Source: Ophiosphaerella korrae (lineage: Eukaryota > Ascomycota > Dothideomycetes > Pleosporales > Phaeosphaeriaceae). From it: 43,958 bases of DNA. The notes under the pieces are model-generated. The model did not search any database and was not told the DNA's origin. It worked only from the letters and a program-made list of their open reading frames with translations. The DNA lies in NCBI GenBank assembly GCA_028456385.1, contig JALNQF010000344.1:1-43958 (forward strand), written 5' to 3'. Each line of letters starts with the position of its first letter. Positions within the stretch are counted from its first letter, which is position 1. Below are positions 24,201 to 36,647 of this stretch, piece by piece. The position numbers and the translations under genes are program-made.

Positions 24201-25540
24201 GTACTTAGCGCTAGCTTAGTAATAGTAAGACGTCTAGATTAAACCTCTCTTTCGTTACTACGCGATATACTAGGCCTAGGAGATTTATCGTAATATTTTA
24301 CGTAAGTCTTTACTTTATCTAAGTGCTGTAGAACTACTTTATACTTTCCTAGGGTTGTTTATTACAAGTACTAATTGTATATACTTCTAGAAGAAGTTGC
24401 TTCTATTGTCTATAGATTAAAGGTAGGTAATAATAAAAAGCTTGTTATAAATTAGCTTTTAACCCTATCCTAATTGCTTATAGTTATACTAAAACATCTT
24501 ATACCTTTCTCTATATTATTAAGTAGTGGGTAACTTACTATTTTAGTAGGTAAGGGTAATATAGCTTGTAATAAGGCGCCTAAATTAGTAAGACGCTTTA
24601 TAGTTACTTAATGTTTTTACTAGCTTTAGAGGTAATTAATAGGCTAGATGTATACTTATTTAAGTATAGCTACAATAGACTATCCCTTGCTTAGATTTAA
24701 CCTAATAGGGATCTTATACTAGATTTTCTACTATATAGCTCTATTCTATTAGTCCTACTTCTAGTTAATCTTATAGCCTAATTAAGCTTATTCTTATTAC
24801 TATATACTGTTGTTAAGTAGCTACTACTAGCTAGAGACTTACTTCTTTACTAGGCTCTAAATTTACCTCGTCTAAATTCTAGGCTATGTAGTCTAACTAC
24901 TCTTCTAATATTACTACTAGTTAAACGGGGTAGCTATATCTAAGCCTATACCTACTTAATAAATAGATATATACTACTAATATAAATTACAAAAGGATAG
25001 AGGAGATAGGTATACGTATAAGCTTGTCTAGGTTAGACTAATTAGAAGATAAAAGGTTGATATATATAAGAAGAATACTGTAGTAGAGTTTACTTGTAAC
25101 CTTGCGATCTATAAGTAATAAGTAGTAAATAATAATCGCTCTATAGAACTATAATATAGCTGCAATTATATTTAAAACGGCTAGTAGGACTAGGAAACGT
25201 AAGTAGGTCTAGTTGCTACTTCCCGCACTCTTATGTTAATATACTCGCTAGTACGATATAACTAAAGATAGGAGTAATAGAATAGCGAGATTAAAGAAAA
25301 ACTTATAGCTAGGAGGATTTTCTTGTTTTCTAAACTAGGTAAGGAGGAATTTAAATATTAGTAGATAGGTTCCTATATTAAGTATATAAAGTCGAGTATA
25401 GTTAAAATTATAAAAACTATATATATAAGTAGTGTAGCTTAAGGAAGTAGTGCTAAGTAGTGTACGATATAAGTAAACTAGTAGTTTTGTAAGTTCGAGC
25501 TTAAGTATTCTAAACAAGGGCTCTTATATTAACTCTAGTA
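21205..25540 (+). pseudogene. Very long decayed reading frame beginning with a signal-peptide-like sequence
   Basis: An ATG at 21205 opens MFLPSLLSLLLLS, a short hydrophobic run typical of a secretory signal or membrane anchor. It is followed by INIDKLTKAIKILSKVLAK (21250-21306). The same frame continues without a net shift for at least 2.3 kb (for example NSLEIIVRSFPNYNYYIINV near 21430 and AFSGRTRLR near 22560), with about one stop per 12 codons. It can be followed, more patchily and with at least one local shift near 24.7-24.9 kb, to 25.5 kb (IFKTASRTRKRK near 25170; RIARLKKNL near 25290). No domain recognised. It could be one protein of about 1400 residues or two genes. A telomere-linked RecQ helicase was considered, but no helicase motif was seen. 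Confidence 0.45.
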
Positions 25541-27240
25541 TAGAGTTAGAGCGTACTAAAGCGCGCTGTATCTACCTAACAAACTTGTTAACTTATATTA
25601 AGTAATATTACTATAGTAGTATAAATAGTAGCAAACAAGGCTATTTAGATAATACTAAAGGTAAAAGCTAAGACTCTCTCTAAGTATCTACCTTTCTTCT
25701 AGGTTTAGTCTAATTTAGACTTCTTAGTATTAAGATATAGGAGTAGAATACTAAGTAGTATTCTATATAAAGAATAAGTAATAAATCTAAAGAGAAGTAG
25801 GCGTTCTATGTTAAAGTTAGGTGTAGAACTTAATATTTAATTAGGGACTATAGCTTATATCTTAACTATTTTTAGTACCTACTTTCTATTATTGTTAAGC
25901 TTTGTAGAGGCTGTTAGATACCTAGTAATATTAAGAGCGCGATATAATGTTGTAGCGCGGATATATTATCTTTTTCTAAGGGAGTAGGATAAATAAAAGA
26001 ACCTAGAAGTAAGATACGTAGCTGTAATAGCGCGTACTACCTTTGTTGTATCTAATACGTACCTAGAATAAGAAGGCGAGGTCTTGCGTTGCTATAGTAG
26101 ATAGGGTCTAGGTAGCGTTAGTGTTACCTTGTATAGGGAGTGTACGTTAGCTTTAGTAGTAGTAGGTAGCTAGAATACTTACTCTTCTTAGGCTAATATA
26201 TAAGGTAGCCTCTTGTAGTTAAAGGGTCTATAGTTGTAGGTGTCTCCTATAAGGAATTATATTGCTAACTTGTATTTATTAAAGTAGGAGAGCCTAATAA
26301 TATCTTAAACTATTCTAGCAACCTAATCTAAGCTATATACGCATAACTAGAAGAGTACGTATCTTAAGTACTTATATAGCCTATAAAGGCTAGTATTTAC
26401 TATAGCCCTAGGGTTATAAGTACTAGAATACGTCTAGAAGAGGTAAAGTAAATAAGGATAGTAGGTAGCCTTACAACTATTTCTATTTAAGGGTCGTTAT
26501 CCTTACTATAGATTACTTAATAGTCTATATTTAAATATACTACTAGGTGCTATTATGCAACGATAAAATTATATAAAAGAATCTCTAGTAGCTACTCCTA
26601 TAGTTGTGCTATACTATAGAATATTTATAGTACTATATCTACGATAATAACTACTTTGTTAAGTAGTTAAACGTAAGGCGTCTACTATAACGCGTATTCT
26701 AACTATATATTAGACTTATATCTATAGTATTCTAGTTGTTTTACGCCTATAGATACTCTACTTTAAGTTACTTAGGTGTGCTAGATAACTACTAAATAGA
26801 TGCCTAGAGTAACCCTACTTTATTTAGCTTATCTAGTATTTGAGTTAGAAATTACGTAGCTCCCTAAGGGGTATTTTAGAAGTACTTAAATATTTACTTA
26901 GCTTTATCTAATGTTGTGCTTCTCTATCTAAAACTAACTATTACTTAATTATATTATTTCTATATATTTTAAATATGTTCTTTTATAGAACGTGTCTCCT
27001 CTTATAAGTATTATTTCTAAGAATATACGTAGACTTGTAATAAGGTAAAGAAAAGTAAAGAAGTTTGTTAATCTATAGTAAATGTAGCGAGTGCCTTTTA
27101 GTATACTAAGTAGATTAGAGAGTTGTAGGCTATAGACTACTATCTAAAGAGCTCGTTTTATAAGCCTAACTTGCCCTATAATATTATAAGTCTACTATTT
27201 ATGTAGTATAACGTTTTAATAAATTATAGTAGGTGCTTTA
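25541..27240 (+). pseudogene. Long decayed reading frame of about 560 codons, unknown
   Basis: From about 25630 a frame offset from the previous one runs to about 27240. It has only about a dozen stops in its first 230 codons. Segments include LRYRSRILSSILYKE near 25733, FVEAVRYLVILRARYNVVARIYYLF (25901-25975), TTFVVSNTYLE near 26040 and ILEVLKYLLSF near 26890. Leucine-rich helical stretches are common. Family not recognised. It may be a second gene or the frameshifted continuation of the 21.2-kb frame. Confidence 0.45.
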
Positions 27241-28590
27241 ATAAATAGGACGTAGAAAAGCCTATTAGTATTACGAGCTAAACAATTCCTACTACGTTTC
27301 TAGTCTTACTTAGTACTCGTGAGCTATTTTCTAAGTACCTATACTAACGATTATCTACTATATCTCTACTCTTACTATTACTCTTGTCTCTTCTATATAG
27401 CTTATACTAATATTAATAGCTTGGTTCTTAGTAAAGGTAAAGCTAATAACGTATATTATAGTAAGGTATAAAGGTTACTTCTCTTAAGATAATAAATGTG
27501 TAAGCTGATATAACATTGTTGCCTACTTACTTCCTCTAGTTCTCTAGAATTTTCGCACCTAGTAATGTTAAGAGCCTATAACTAACGCTTTAAGCTAATT
27601 CGTATTATTTAATTAAGGTATACCTTTAAAGGTGTATAGCCTCTTTAAAAAGGGCGTCCTTGTACTATATATAATGTATTGTAATAATAAATAAGCTTAT
27701 TAAACTAATAGCTACTAGGTTAATTAGCCTAAAATAGTATAAGGTAGAAAAGGAAGGACTTAGAGGAGTATAGCTGTATTAGAAGGTTTTAATCTTAGTT
27801 TAGCGTAATTTTTAAAGGAAATACGTATCTAGATAGCCTAAGAGATCCTTTAAACCTAGGGCTGCTACTTGCTCCTGTATTCTAGTTTCTTAATCTTGTT
27901 AGCTTAAATTAAACAATAGCTCCTAGGATTTATACAATTTAAATACTTTTGTTTAAAGGCTAATTACTAAAAGTTTAGCGAGATAGTACAACGTATTATA
28001 ATAACTTTTAAAGTCTTAAAGTTTTTTATTAATCTTTAGCTATAAAACTACGTATACGTTACGTAGATAAAGTAATATAAATTCTATTACAAGTCTACTT
28101 AAATTAGCAAAAGACTATACTAAGCGTAAATGCTTTACTTTGTATTTAGGCTAGAGCTTTGTAGTAGAGGTAATTGTTGTAGGAAATTAATATTTTTAAT
28201 AGTATATTAAATCTAGGCAAGATATTAGCTAGAGAACTATAGGTCGATTATTAGATAAGGGCAAGGACTATCTACTAAGAAGTATGTATTAAAACTTAAC
28301 TTATACTTAGGAGTAGCTGCCCTTAATTATCCTAAGAATAAGATATATCTACGGGATATGTATTCTTAAGCTTCTGTTAAGGTTTCTCTAACCTATACGT
28401 AGAGTAAATACTAAGAATACTAAGTCTTTTTATACTTGTACTAGAACTAGATCTTAGTATTAGTATGTTGCTATCTAACTTCCCTCTACAAGAATTAATT
28501 CTAGATATACTTACTACTCTAAGGAGCGTATTTTATAACTAGAGTATCTTAATCTTAATATAAGTAAGGCTTACTTTATAATAGCTACGT
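27241..28590. other. Unassigned stretch
   Basis: A plus-strand frame around 27090-27480 has Pro/Thr- and Gln-rich character (ITS(Q)TIPTTFLVLLS near 27275), but it overlaps the end of the preceding frame. From 27.5 to 28.6 kb no convincing coding frame or repeat was found. Confidence 0.3.
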
Positions 28591-28594
28591 TACG

Positions 28595-28720
28595 CTAAAG
28601 TAAGATAAGACTAAAGTAAGATAAGACTAAAATAAGATAGAACTGCTAATACGTTACTTAGGCCTTATCTTATTTCTATCTTATCCTATTTCTATCTTAT
28701 CTTATTTCTATCTTTATTTC
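28595..28720. repeat. Inverted arrays of a 16-bp repeat
   Basis: About three copies of CTAAAGTAAGATAAGA on the left (28595-28642) face about three copies of its near reverse complement, CTTATTTCTATCTTAT, on the right (28664-28718), around a spacer of about 20 bp. Each unit contains AGATAAG, the consensus for GATA-type zinc-finger regulators. The arrangement could fold into an imperfect hairpin or be the ends of a small element. Confidence 0.8.
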
Positions 28721-31700
28721 GACTAACTTTAATCTAGTTCTTACTTTATAGATCTTGCTAAGTTTACTCTAGACTTACTACTCCTTTGTGCTGCTTTTAG
28801 TATCTTCTATATAAACTACGCCTTAAGCTTTTCTCTAGTAGACTAGTATTAGTAGCTAATATAGGATGTAGGGTTACAACCTCTTGTGTAGATATTATAG
28901 ATTAGATTAACCTAATATACGGGCTATGGATTAACTTAGGTTAATCTATAGCCTATATACTTTCTACTATAACTATAACCTAAACTATCTAGTTACTATA
29001 TACTTACAACTACCTACTACGCTTCTACCCTCTTTAGCGCTTTATACCTAGATTATTACAACTCCTCTTAGTAGAGACTAAGGCTAGTTAGTAATTAGAA
29101 TAGGTAGGCTTAGTATTAGGTATTATGCGAGCGTGTCTAGCCTCTCTTAGAGAAACGCTAGGGCAAGGCTAGAAAGTAGGAGACGACTTAAACGTTAGCT
29201 TTAGTTAAGCGCTAATAATTATAGATTATAAGAGAAGGTAAAGGCTCTATACTATATATAGCTAGTACCTTCGCAATTATATAATATGCTGCTTATTGTG
29301 CTTTATATTGCTATATTAACTTTAAGATGTAAATTTATATAACTAGCTAGTAACCCTTATTAAGATATTCTAGATATTTTAATATTATGTAGAATAACAT
29401 AAGGGTTTAATTAATTAAAACTTGCTAAAGGAAATAATACTCTTAAAGGAATGTTCTAAATAGTAACGCAATAAACTACGTCCTTCCTTTTAAAATCTTT
29501 AGTTAACCTACTTAATATAGCTGCGTAAACTTGTATTAGTATCTACTAAACTTAGAGACTTTTTCTTTTTGTATATTATTATTATATAGTAAGTTTTTAG
29601 ATAGATTATAGAAATCCTTACTTAAATTAAGTACTAGAATCTTATTAGGACTTTTCCCTTACTAACTAGATAATTATAGCTCTTGCGCTCCTATAGCTCT
29701 TCTAAAACGTATAATAGTAAAATACTTCTAGGTTCTATAGTTATACTATATAATACTATTAGTAGCTCTAGATAGACGTATATCTAGTAAAGGCTAAATT
29801 TCGCGTCTTTCTACTAAAAAGAGAAGACTAAAATATTTTACTATAGTTTAAGTAGGTGTTGCTATAATTTTTAATATATATAATTTAGTTAAGATATAAG
29901 TTTGTAGCTTTTACTTGTAGGAAATCCTAGAACTAAATATATAAGTATAGCTCCTAAATGTAATAGATAGGTCTTAATAGATAATTACAATTCTTAAACA
30001 AAGATAAAGGTAATATATATAAGGAGTAGAAGTAAGACCTCTAAACTTTGCCTAGGTTGCGTACTTTATATTATTTAAATAATAATTACAATTAGCTTCT
30101 ACTTTTATATACGTTATATAAGAGGCTTCTAGTTATGTACTAGCTTATATAGTAGGTTAAATGTCTCTCCTCTATTTGTACTCTACGAGTAGCTACCTAT
30201 ATAATTTACTAAAATAAAAAGAGTAGTAGCTATTAAGTTTAATTAAGACTTAGAGGAATAACTTTAGAGCTATATCTTAGTATATCGCTTAAAGTAAGTA
30301 CTACCCCTAGCTATATCTTTGTTATGTCTTTAGTAATAATAGGATTGCTCGTATGTATTAAGTTATAATCGATTACTAATTAGCTATAGAAGGTAAATTA
30401 ATAGTAGAAGGTTTTCTTATTTTTTAGCTTTACTATAGTGCTGCTCTTAGCTAGTAATAAGAAGTAATACTAGCCCTATTAAGATTACTCTACTATTAAA
30501 GAGAGAGCGTATGTAAGGATACCTAACCCCCTAGACTTGCGAAACGATACTTAGCTTTAGGTATTATATAGTTTAGGCTTACTTTTAATACTATTTTCCT
30601 TAAAGATTATCTTACAATAACCTATATACTATTTCTGTAATAATAAATTGTATTAGATAATAAGAAGACTATCTATTGTCTTGTAGGTACGTATAACAAG
30701 CGTATACTTGTGCTCTTTAGTAGTAAGGTCTTGCTATTTACTTCGTGCTCTAACTCTTCGCCTAAGTTCCTAATAAGTTAAAGCTCTTATATAGTATCTA
30801 GCCTAAAATAATACCTAGCCTTTCTATCTTTTATAGTAAGGTAATCGCTTACCTTTGTATTTAGATTAATATCTACTATTAACTATAATTGTAAAGAACG
30901 CTAAGTCTAGTAATTTTAACCTTAGGAGGTTTAACTTTAGCGCACTAAGTACTAGAGTAGGTTGTCCTTAGTTTTCTCTATAGCATGTCCTTAGCTAGTC
31001 TATTGCCCTATTATCTATACCCCTATTAAGAGGGATAAATAATGCTTTCTTAATACTTAGTTTAGTACTTATATAATAGAGTATACTACTTAGCTACTCT
31101 TGTTTTGCTACTATATCGATAGTATGTACTAGTAAATTACTAGGTTGTAATATATTTAGTAATAAGTAATTAGTAGCTAGTAGATAAAGAGGAGCCTCGT
31201 AGTCTAGTATAAGCCTAGTTCTAAGGATTAAGTATATTGTCTCTAGTAGCTATATAATAATATAGCCTCTAAAAGTTATTATATCCTTAAGAGGCTTACT
31301 ATAAATTAGAGTAGTTAAGCTATAAAGGATAGTAGAGCAACAATTCTTAATAAGATCTACTAGTTGCGTAGTAATAGAGGAGTAGTCTATACGCACTTAT
31401 TGTAACGATAGTTATAGCTCTAGTAACTTAGGTATCTAGTTAAGAATCTTAAGAATAACGCAAAGTAAGAATATTTAGCTAGTGCGATAAAATCCCTATA
31501 TATAGCTTCTTTTTAAGCTAGAATAGGAGTAAATTTCGTTAGGCGCACCTCTACTCTATAGTACTAATTCCTACTATATAGAGCTATAGCTTAACTATAC
31601 TTTAAGCGTATTAAGTTTTGTCTAGTACTTCTAAGCTAAGGGGAGCTTAGTTTCTTAGAATCGAAATTAAGTATTAAGATTAAGGGCATTCTATAAAAGA

Positions 31701-32980
31701 CCTTAAAGATTACTATAACTAGTATGTAGATTATACTATATAGTATATAACCTTGTTATTTCTTATATAAGCTAAATAATAGAGCTTTTAGGGTTGTTGT
31801 ATAACTTAGGTAGATACTTTTTAATACTAAGTATAAGCAGATATATTATAGTTTATAAGCTTAAAACTAACTATTCTAGAATATTAGTTTAGGGTAATAG
31901 TTAACATATTAGAAGGAGCGGTAGACTTACTATCTAGGCGTACGCTACTTTATATAACATTGCTAATATTAGGTTATTTCTAGACTACTTAACTATTTGT
32001 AGTAGAAGTAATATACTTACGCCTTGTTTATGTATACTATATAGCTAGGTAGTAGCTAGGTCCTAACTAATATTAGCTAAAATTAGTAGTGTAAAGAGCT
32101 CTAGAAATTAACCTTATAGAGCCCTAGTAAATATACTAAGTATAGTATATTATCTAAGGCTACCTCTTTACTTGCAAGTATTGTTACTAGTATACTAATA
32201 GCTTTTATAAAGCTTTCTTTAGCTAACGTAACTACTTTAGGTACTTTAACTCTATTAGCAAAATTAACGTAGGAGATAGTGTTAATAGTAGCTACTAAAT
32301 AAGACTCTAGTTCTATATACTAATAAATTATAGGAATAAAAGTAAAAAGGGCACTTAGGGGTTCTTTTAGTAGCCTATTAGGGTTATTAGATATAACAAA
32401 GTTGTATAAAAGTTAGTTATAAGCTAGGCTATATAGGCTTAGCTAGATTACTAGGATAATAGAGGCGCCTTTAGTACTTAGAATTAAGATACTACATCTA
32501 GCTTTGTTAATAGGTAGGTATTAGGTCCTCTATAGAGGTATAACTATATTGCTTTTACTAGAGGTCTTTAGAAAAGGTATTATTAACTTCTATTTCTACG
32601 ACCCTATAGTATATTTCTAAGTAGTAGCTATCTAGTCCTAGAAGAGGAAGTTTATTTAATCTTAATATTTGCACTCTTGTCCTAATTTACTATAGCAAGA
32701 ATAGGTAGGTTTTACTTAATTACACTAATATATAAGTCTTAGCTTTGTACTTTCTAGTACCTAGATTTTAGTACTAGGAATATCCTTGTAGCAAAGAGTA
32801 TAAGATAGAGTTAAGTATTAGTAATTAAATAATATATATTAACTTTTTAAGTATAGTACTCTTTGCAGCCTTTACTTAGTTAACTATAATAGGGTATAGA
32901 GAAGCTATTATATAAGGAGCTAGTAAGGGTAGACTAATATAAGATAAAAATCTTAGGGCGTAGGATGCGTGTATTAAACT
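28721..32980. other. Unassigned RIP-mutated block
   Basis: No family was recognised. On the minus strand, between about 30330 and 29500, one frame looks protein-like (FNLLYKLVHN; TYLLHLGAILIYLVLGFPTSKSYK), and another near 30960-30870 is short (KVKPPKVKITRLSVLYNYS). On the plus strand around 32250 there is a weak frame (SISKINVGDSVNSSY). Each is too weak for a gene call. No tandem repeat, RNA gene or terminal inverted repeat was seen. Confidence 0.3.
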
Positions 32981-34020
32981 TGTAAGAAGACAAAACTTAA
33001 AAAGTAGGTAAAGAGTAAAGGACGTAGAACGTCTTAGCTTTAGGGGAGTATACATATATATTAGAGAATTAGCGCCCCTATTACTTAGGTTTTAGGTAAA
33101 AAGATATTATAGAGAGCTTTTACTTTTAGGGTACACTAGAGTTAAGTAGTAGCTCTGTTAAGAAGTATTACTTAAATCTAGGGTAGGCGTGTAAGGAATA
33201 ATCTAATTAGCCTTCTCTAAGTGCAAGAGTAAGTAAGTAACTTAGGAAGAACTAGTAAGACGCCTATTTAGGGTAGAGAAGAGTAGATATAATTTAAACT
33301 AGCTACGCTTAATATATAAGCAAAGATAAGATAGCCTTATATCTCTTTAATACTTATTACCCTTAATACTAATATGTGCGACTATACTAAATATAAAGAC
33401 AAGAGTAATAGTATTACGTACTAAAGCTGCGTTACTTAAGTAAATAGAAAGTATAGATATGCGCTATCTAGCTAAAATAGTAGAAGTTAGCCCTAAATTT
33501 TCTTTTAAGAAGGTCCTTACACTTAGGTTTAACGCCTAATATCTAACTACTATTAATAAATAAGGATACCTCTTAAAGTACTACTTACTTATAATTAGCG
33601 TGTATAAGGATTTTATAGCAAGGATTTACCTTTAACTAGCCCTTTTAATTAATAGGAGTTCTATATTAGGGGTAGTATTTTCTTAGAATAACTTATACTG
33701 TGTTACCCTTCTTGAGATATAAAGGGTATTAGCGGCTAGGAACCTCTAGGGTAGTTAGTTTAAGGGCTTAGAGGAAAGAGGAAGAATTAGGAGCGTATAA
33801 GCTTATAGGTATAGATAAGGGAAGAGTAAGAAAATAGTTTGTGTATATACGTATAGATACTTTAAGGTTAATCTAAAGATATGTTGTAAAATTAATCTTA
33901 ATTATAACTATTTATATAACCTTAGAGCTAAAGGAGTAAACAAGAAATAAAGCTAAACTAAACTAGCTATTCTAACTTGCGTTAAACGTGTAGTAGCTTG
34001 TATCTATAGCTTGCTCTTTT
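32981..34020 (+). other. Dispersed module copy and weak plus-strand coding
   Basis: Positions 32985-33078 hold a copy of the dispersed module; in one frame it reads VGKE(Q)RT(Q)NVLALGEYTYILEN. Downstream, around 33770-33960, a basic frame is partly open (GKSKKIVCVYTYRYFKVNLKICCKINLN), but without a recognised domain. Confidence 0.3.
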
Positions 34021-34500
34021 GTCTTTTACTAGTCGCCTTCCTATATAATATATTATCGCAAATCTACCTATAAGACTAACGTACGTAAGCTTATTACTAC
34101 TACCCTTAGATCTAACGCTAATATAGGAAACCTAAGTAATTACTATCTATAAGATCGAAAACGGCTATTAAGGCGACTTTTAAGGAAAGGATTCCTAAGA
34201 GAATTACTCTAGAATACTACGCCTATTTATAATCTCTCCTAGCTAATATCTCTTGTTGCTATAGTATATAACTATCTATAAATATACACTACCTCGCTTA
34301 ACTATAGTATTACGCCTAAGATAAAGAATATTAATAACTATATTATAACTAAGAAGGAATATAGCGCTAATATAATAATAGTAATTTATATAAGCCTTAA
34401 AGGGATATATAGAACCTTTTTGTTTTCTTTTATACTTTGTATATACGTAATCGTAAATACTACTATACTAAATAAGATTGTAGTAGAGTTTCCTAGATTG
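34021..34500. other. Unassigned stretch with possible minus-strand paralogue of R2
   Basis: On the minus strand 34045-34020 reads GGAAGGCGACTAGTAAAAGAC, resembling the start of the dispersed module, and the sequence up to 34260 keeps the same general order of words as the minus-strand R2 copy. The plus strand is about equally open, so no gene is called. Confidence 0.25.
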
Positions 34501-34549
34501 TATAGACTTAGGCCTTAACTAATTAGCTATAAATAAAACTTTAAACTAG

Positions 34550-35740
34550 GCTCTTATAGATAGGCTTTATAACAAAGATAGTAAGTGTTATAATAAGTAT
34601 AATAGCGATATTTAAGGTTTTAATAAACCTAAGATTGTAATAAAGAGAAAGGAAATTAAGACTAAAGGATGTAATAAGGCTGATACTAATAGTACTCTAG
34701 AAACCTAGGACTAAAAAAAAGGAGATAATATTAACAAGTATAGTATAGGTAAGTAGAAGGTTAAAATTTATTATTGTAAAGATAAAAGACTTAGGACCCT
34801 AAAAGTAACTATTTATCTTTATACTATAGCTAAGAGTTACTCTAGCGCCTTAGTAGCTAGGTAATTAGGCTAGCGAAAGTAGTAAAGTAAATATAGGAAG
34901 GTATTAGTAGGCTTACCTCTTTATAAAGCTTATCTACTAGGGCCTTTCTTTAGCTTTATAAATTTAGTCGCCTCGCATTTATTAATACGGAAGCTACATT
35001 ATTTATTAGGAGTAGATATAGTAGTTAGTCTGTAGAGTAGATCCCTTATAACGCCTTTAATTACCTTCTTGTATCTAGTAAAAAAATAAGAAAAGTAGCT
35101 AGTAGATAGGCTAGAGGGCGTTATAGTCTTGCTAAGGAGGGTATATATACTATGTATAATATATAGTATATAAGGGTAGTTAGGGAGAAGGTAATAGACT
35201 TCTATAGATAACTTAGAAGAGTATATAGTAGGCTATAACGCTATAGTAGTACTAATATATATTCTAAGTATAACGTTAGTATACTACAAGGTTCTCTCTA
35301 TATAGGAAGCTATAGCCTTATTATATTTATATATATACGACTATATTTACTTTGCTTCTTAAGTATATAGTAAGAAGGATTAGATAGAAAGACTTAAATA
35401 TAGGTTTTATTCTAATCTATAGAAGTATAAAAAGCTCGATCTAGTGTTTCCTACTACTTAAAGATTAGAAAACTTTAATCTAACTATAAGTAGTTATTAA
35501 TGCGAATATAAATACAGAGTAAGACTAGTAAATAAAAGAGAGAAAAGCGTATAAAACTAAATTCTGCCTATATATGCTAATTAAAACAAAAGAAACTACT
35601 AATAAGACGTATAAATAATAGACTAAAGTACTAAAGTAAAGCTAGTTTAGTAGATTAGAGATAAGGAGTTTGTATAAACGTAGGCAAAGGTAGAAGTATA
35701 TGTAGTATTTCTTATACTATTACAATAAAGGTTGTTCTCC
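34550..35740 (+). pseudogene. Decayed Lys/Cys-rich protein related to R2
   Basis: One frame runs about 1.2 kb without a net shift. It opens with a basic, Cys-containing region (DRLYNKDSKCYNKYNSD near 34560; IVIKRKEIKTKGCNKAD near 34640; KIYYCKDKRLRTLK near 34770). It continues through GLPLYKAYLLGPFFSFINLVASHLL (34911-34983), then YIVGYNAIVVL near 35230 shared with R2, then IERLKYRFYSNL near 35385. Scattered cysteines hint at a zinc-binding module, but no spacing is diagnostic. Family unknown. Confidence 0.5.
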
Positions 35741-36579
35741 TAACTATAATTATAGAACAATAACTTAATAGACTTAGCGTAGTATTAGTAGTATTTTAAA
35801 TCGTATCTCTACTTAGGCTTACTTTTGTTTAGCGTTGTAGAGTAGTAGAGGACTTATACTAATACTCTTTTATAGCTCTTCGCCTAGGTATCTATATATC
35901 TAAACTCTTAATTATCTTAATCGCCCTTTATCGCCCTTTATCCTTTGTAAACTAAAGCTAAAATAAAAGTAGGGTAAGATTTAAAGTAGTCTCTATATAT
36001 ATAACACTAAGTAGATAGTTAACTAATATAAGGGCGATAGCTATAGGTAACAAGTCTGTTATCTATAAGGCTAGAAGAGAAGACTACTATTAGCGTAATC
36101 TTAGGGTATAGTAAACGAACGCGTAGAAGGTAATTAGTAAAGGACTAAAAAAGGTAGTAACTTATAAATAATATAGATTATATATTATAAGCGAACCCTA
36201 GTTTAACCTATATGTATATACTACTTAATTTAGTAGTAGTATTTATGCCTAGGAGTATAAGATAATTATAGAACTATTATTTAAGTAAAATAGTCTTTTT
36301 AGACGAAATTTTTATCTTAGCGCTAGAAAAGCTACTCTCTAGAGCTTATCTAAAGAGATAAATTAATCTGTAAACTAAGCTTACTCTCTACTTTAATATA
36401 ACTACCTAAAGTAAGTTAGCTATATTCTCCTCGCAAAGTTCGTGTATTACTCTTACCTAATCTATTATGTATATGTTTATACTTAATATATTTGTACGAC
36501 GTTGTTCTACTATAAATAGGATTGATATAGCTAACTAATTAGTAGTTAATTATTTATAACCCTCCTTACCCCTTTCCCT
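35741..36579. other. Unassigned stretch upstream of gene Z copy 2
   Basis: Contains a 10-bp direct duplication (ATCGCCCTTT twice) at 35919-35940 and a short copy of the dispersed module at 36126-36160. No coding frame is supported. The last part likely includes upstream promoter sequence of gene Z copy 2. Confidence 0.3.
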
Positions 36580-36647
36580 TCTATATAAGGCTAAGACTAC
36601 TATACTATAGGCGTACTACTTGCTAAGAGATATAATAAATAATAGCT
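36580..36647 (+). promoter_or_regulatory. TATA box and 5' leader of gene Z copy 2
   Basis: TATATAA at 36582-36588 lies about 60 bp before the ATG at 36648. The stretch between them (AAGGCTAAGACTACTA, GGCGTACTACTT) is conserved upstream of the minus-strand MSIKR start at 10847. A pyrimidine-rich run (CCTTACCCCTTTCCCTTC) just upstream of the TATA box fits a fungal core promoter. Confidence 0.6.

Noticed and set aside
25335..25517. 60-codon open frame on the minus strand
   Set aside because: Low-complexity Leu/Thr/Tyr-rich sequence opposite the plus-strand frame; no motif, and no neighbour supports it.
21205..25540. Telomere-linked RecQ helicase
   Set aside because: Length would fit, but no P-loop, DEAH/DECH or other helicase motif could be seen in any frame.
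28721..32980. Reverse transcriptase or integrase of a Copia/Gypsy/LINE element
   Set aside because: Short protein-like pieces were seen on the minus strand, but no YxDD box, FRM/QLD block, HHCC or DDE spacing was found.
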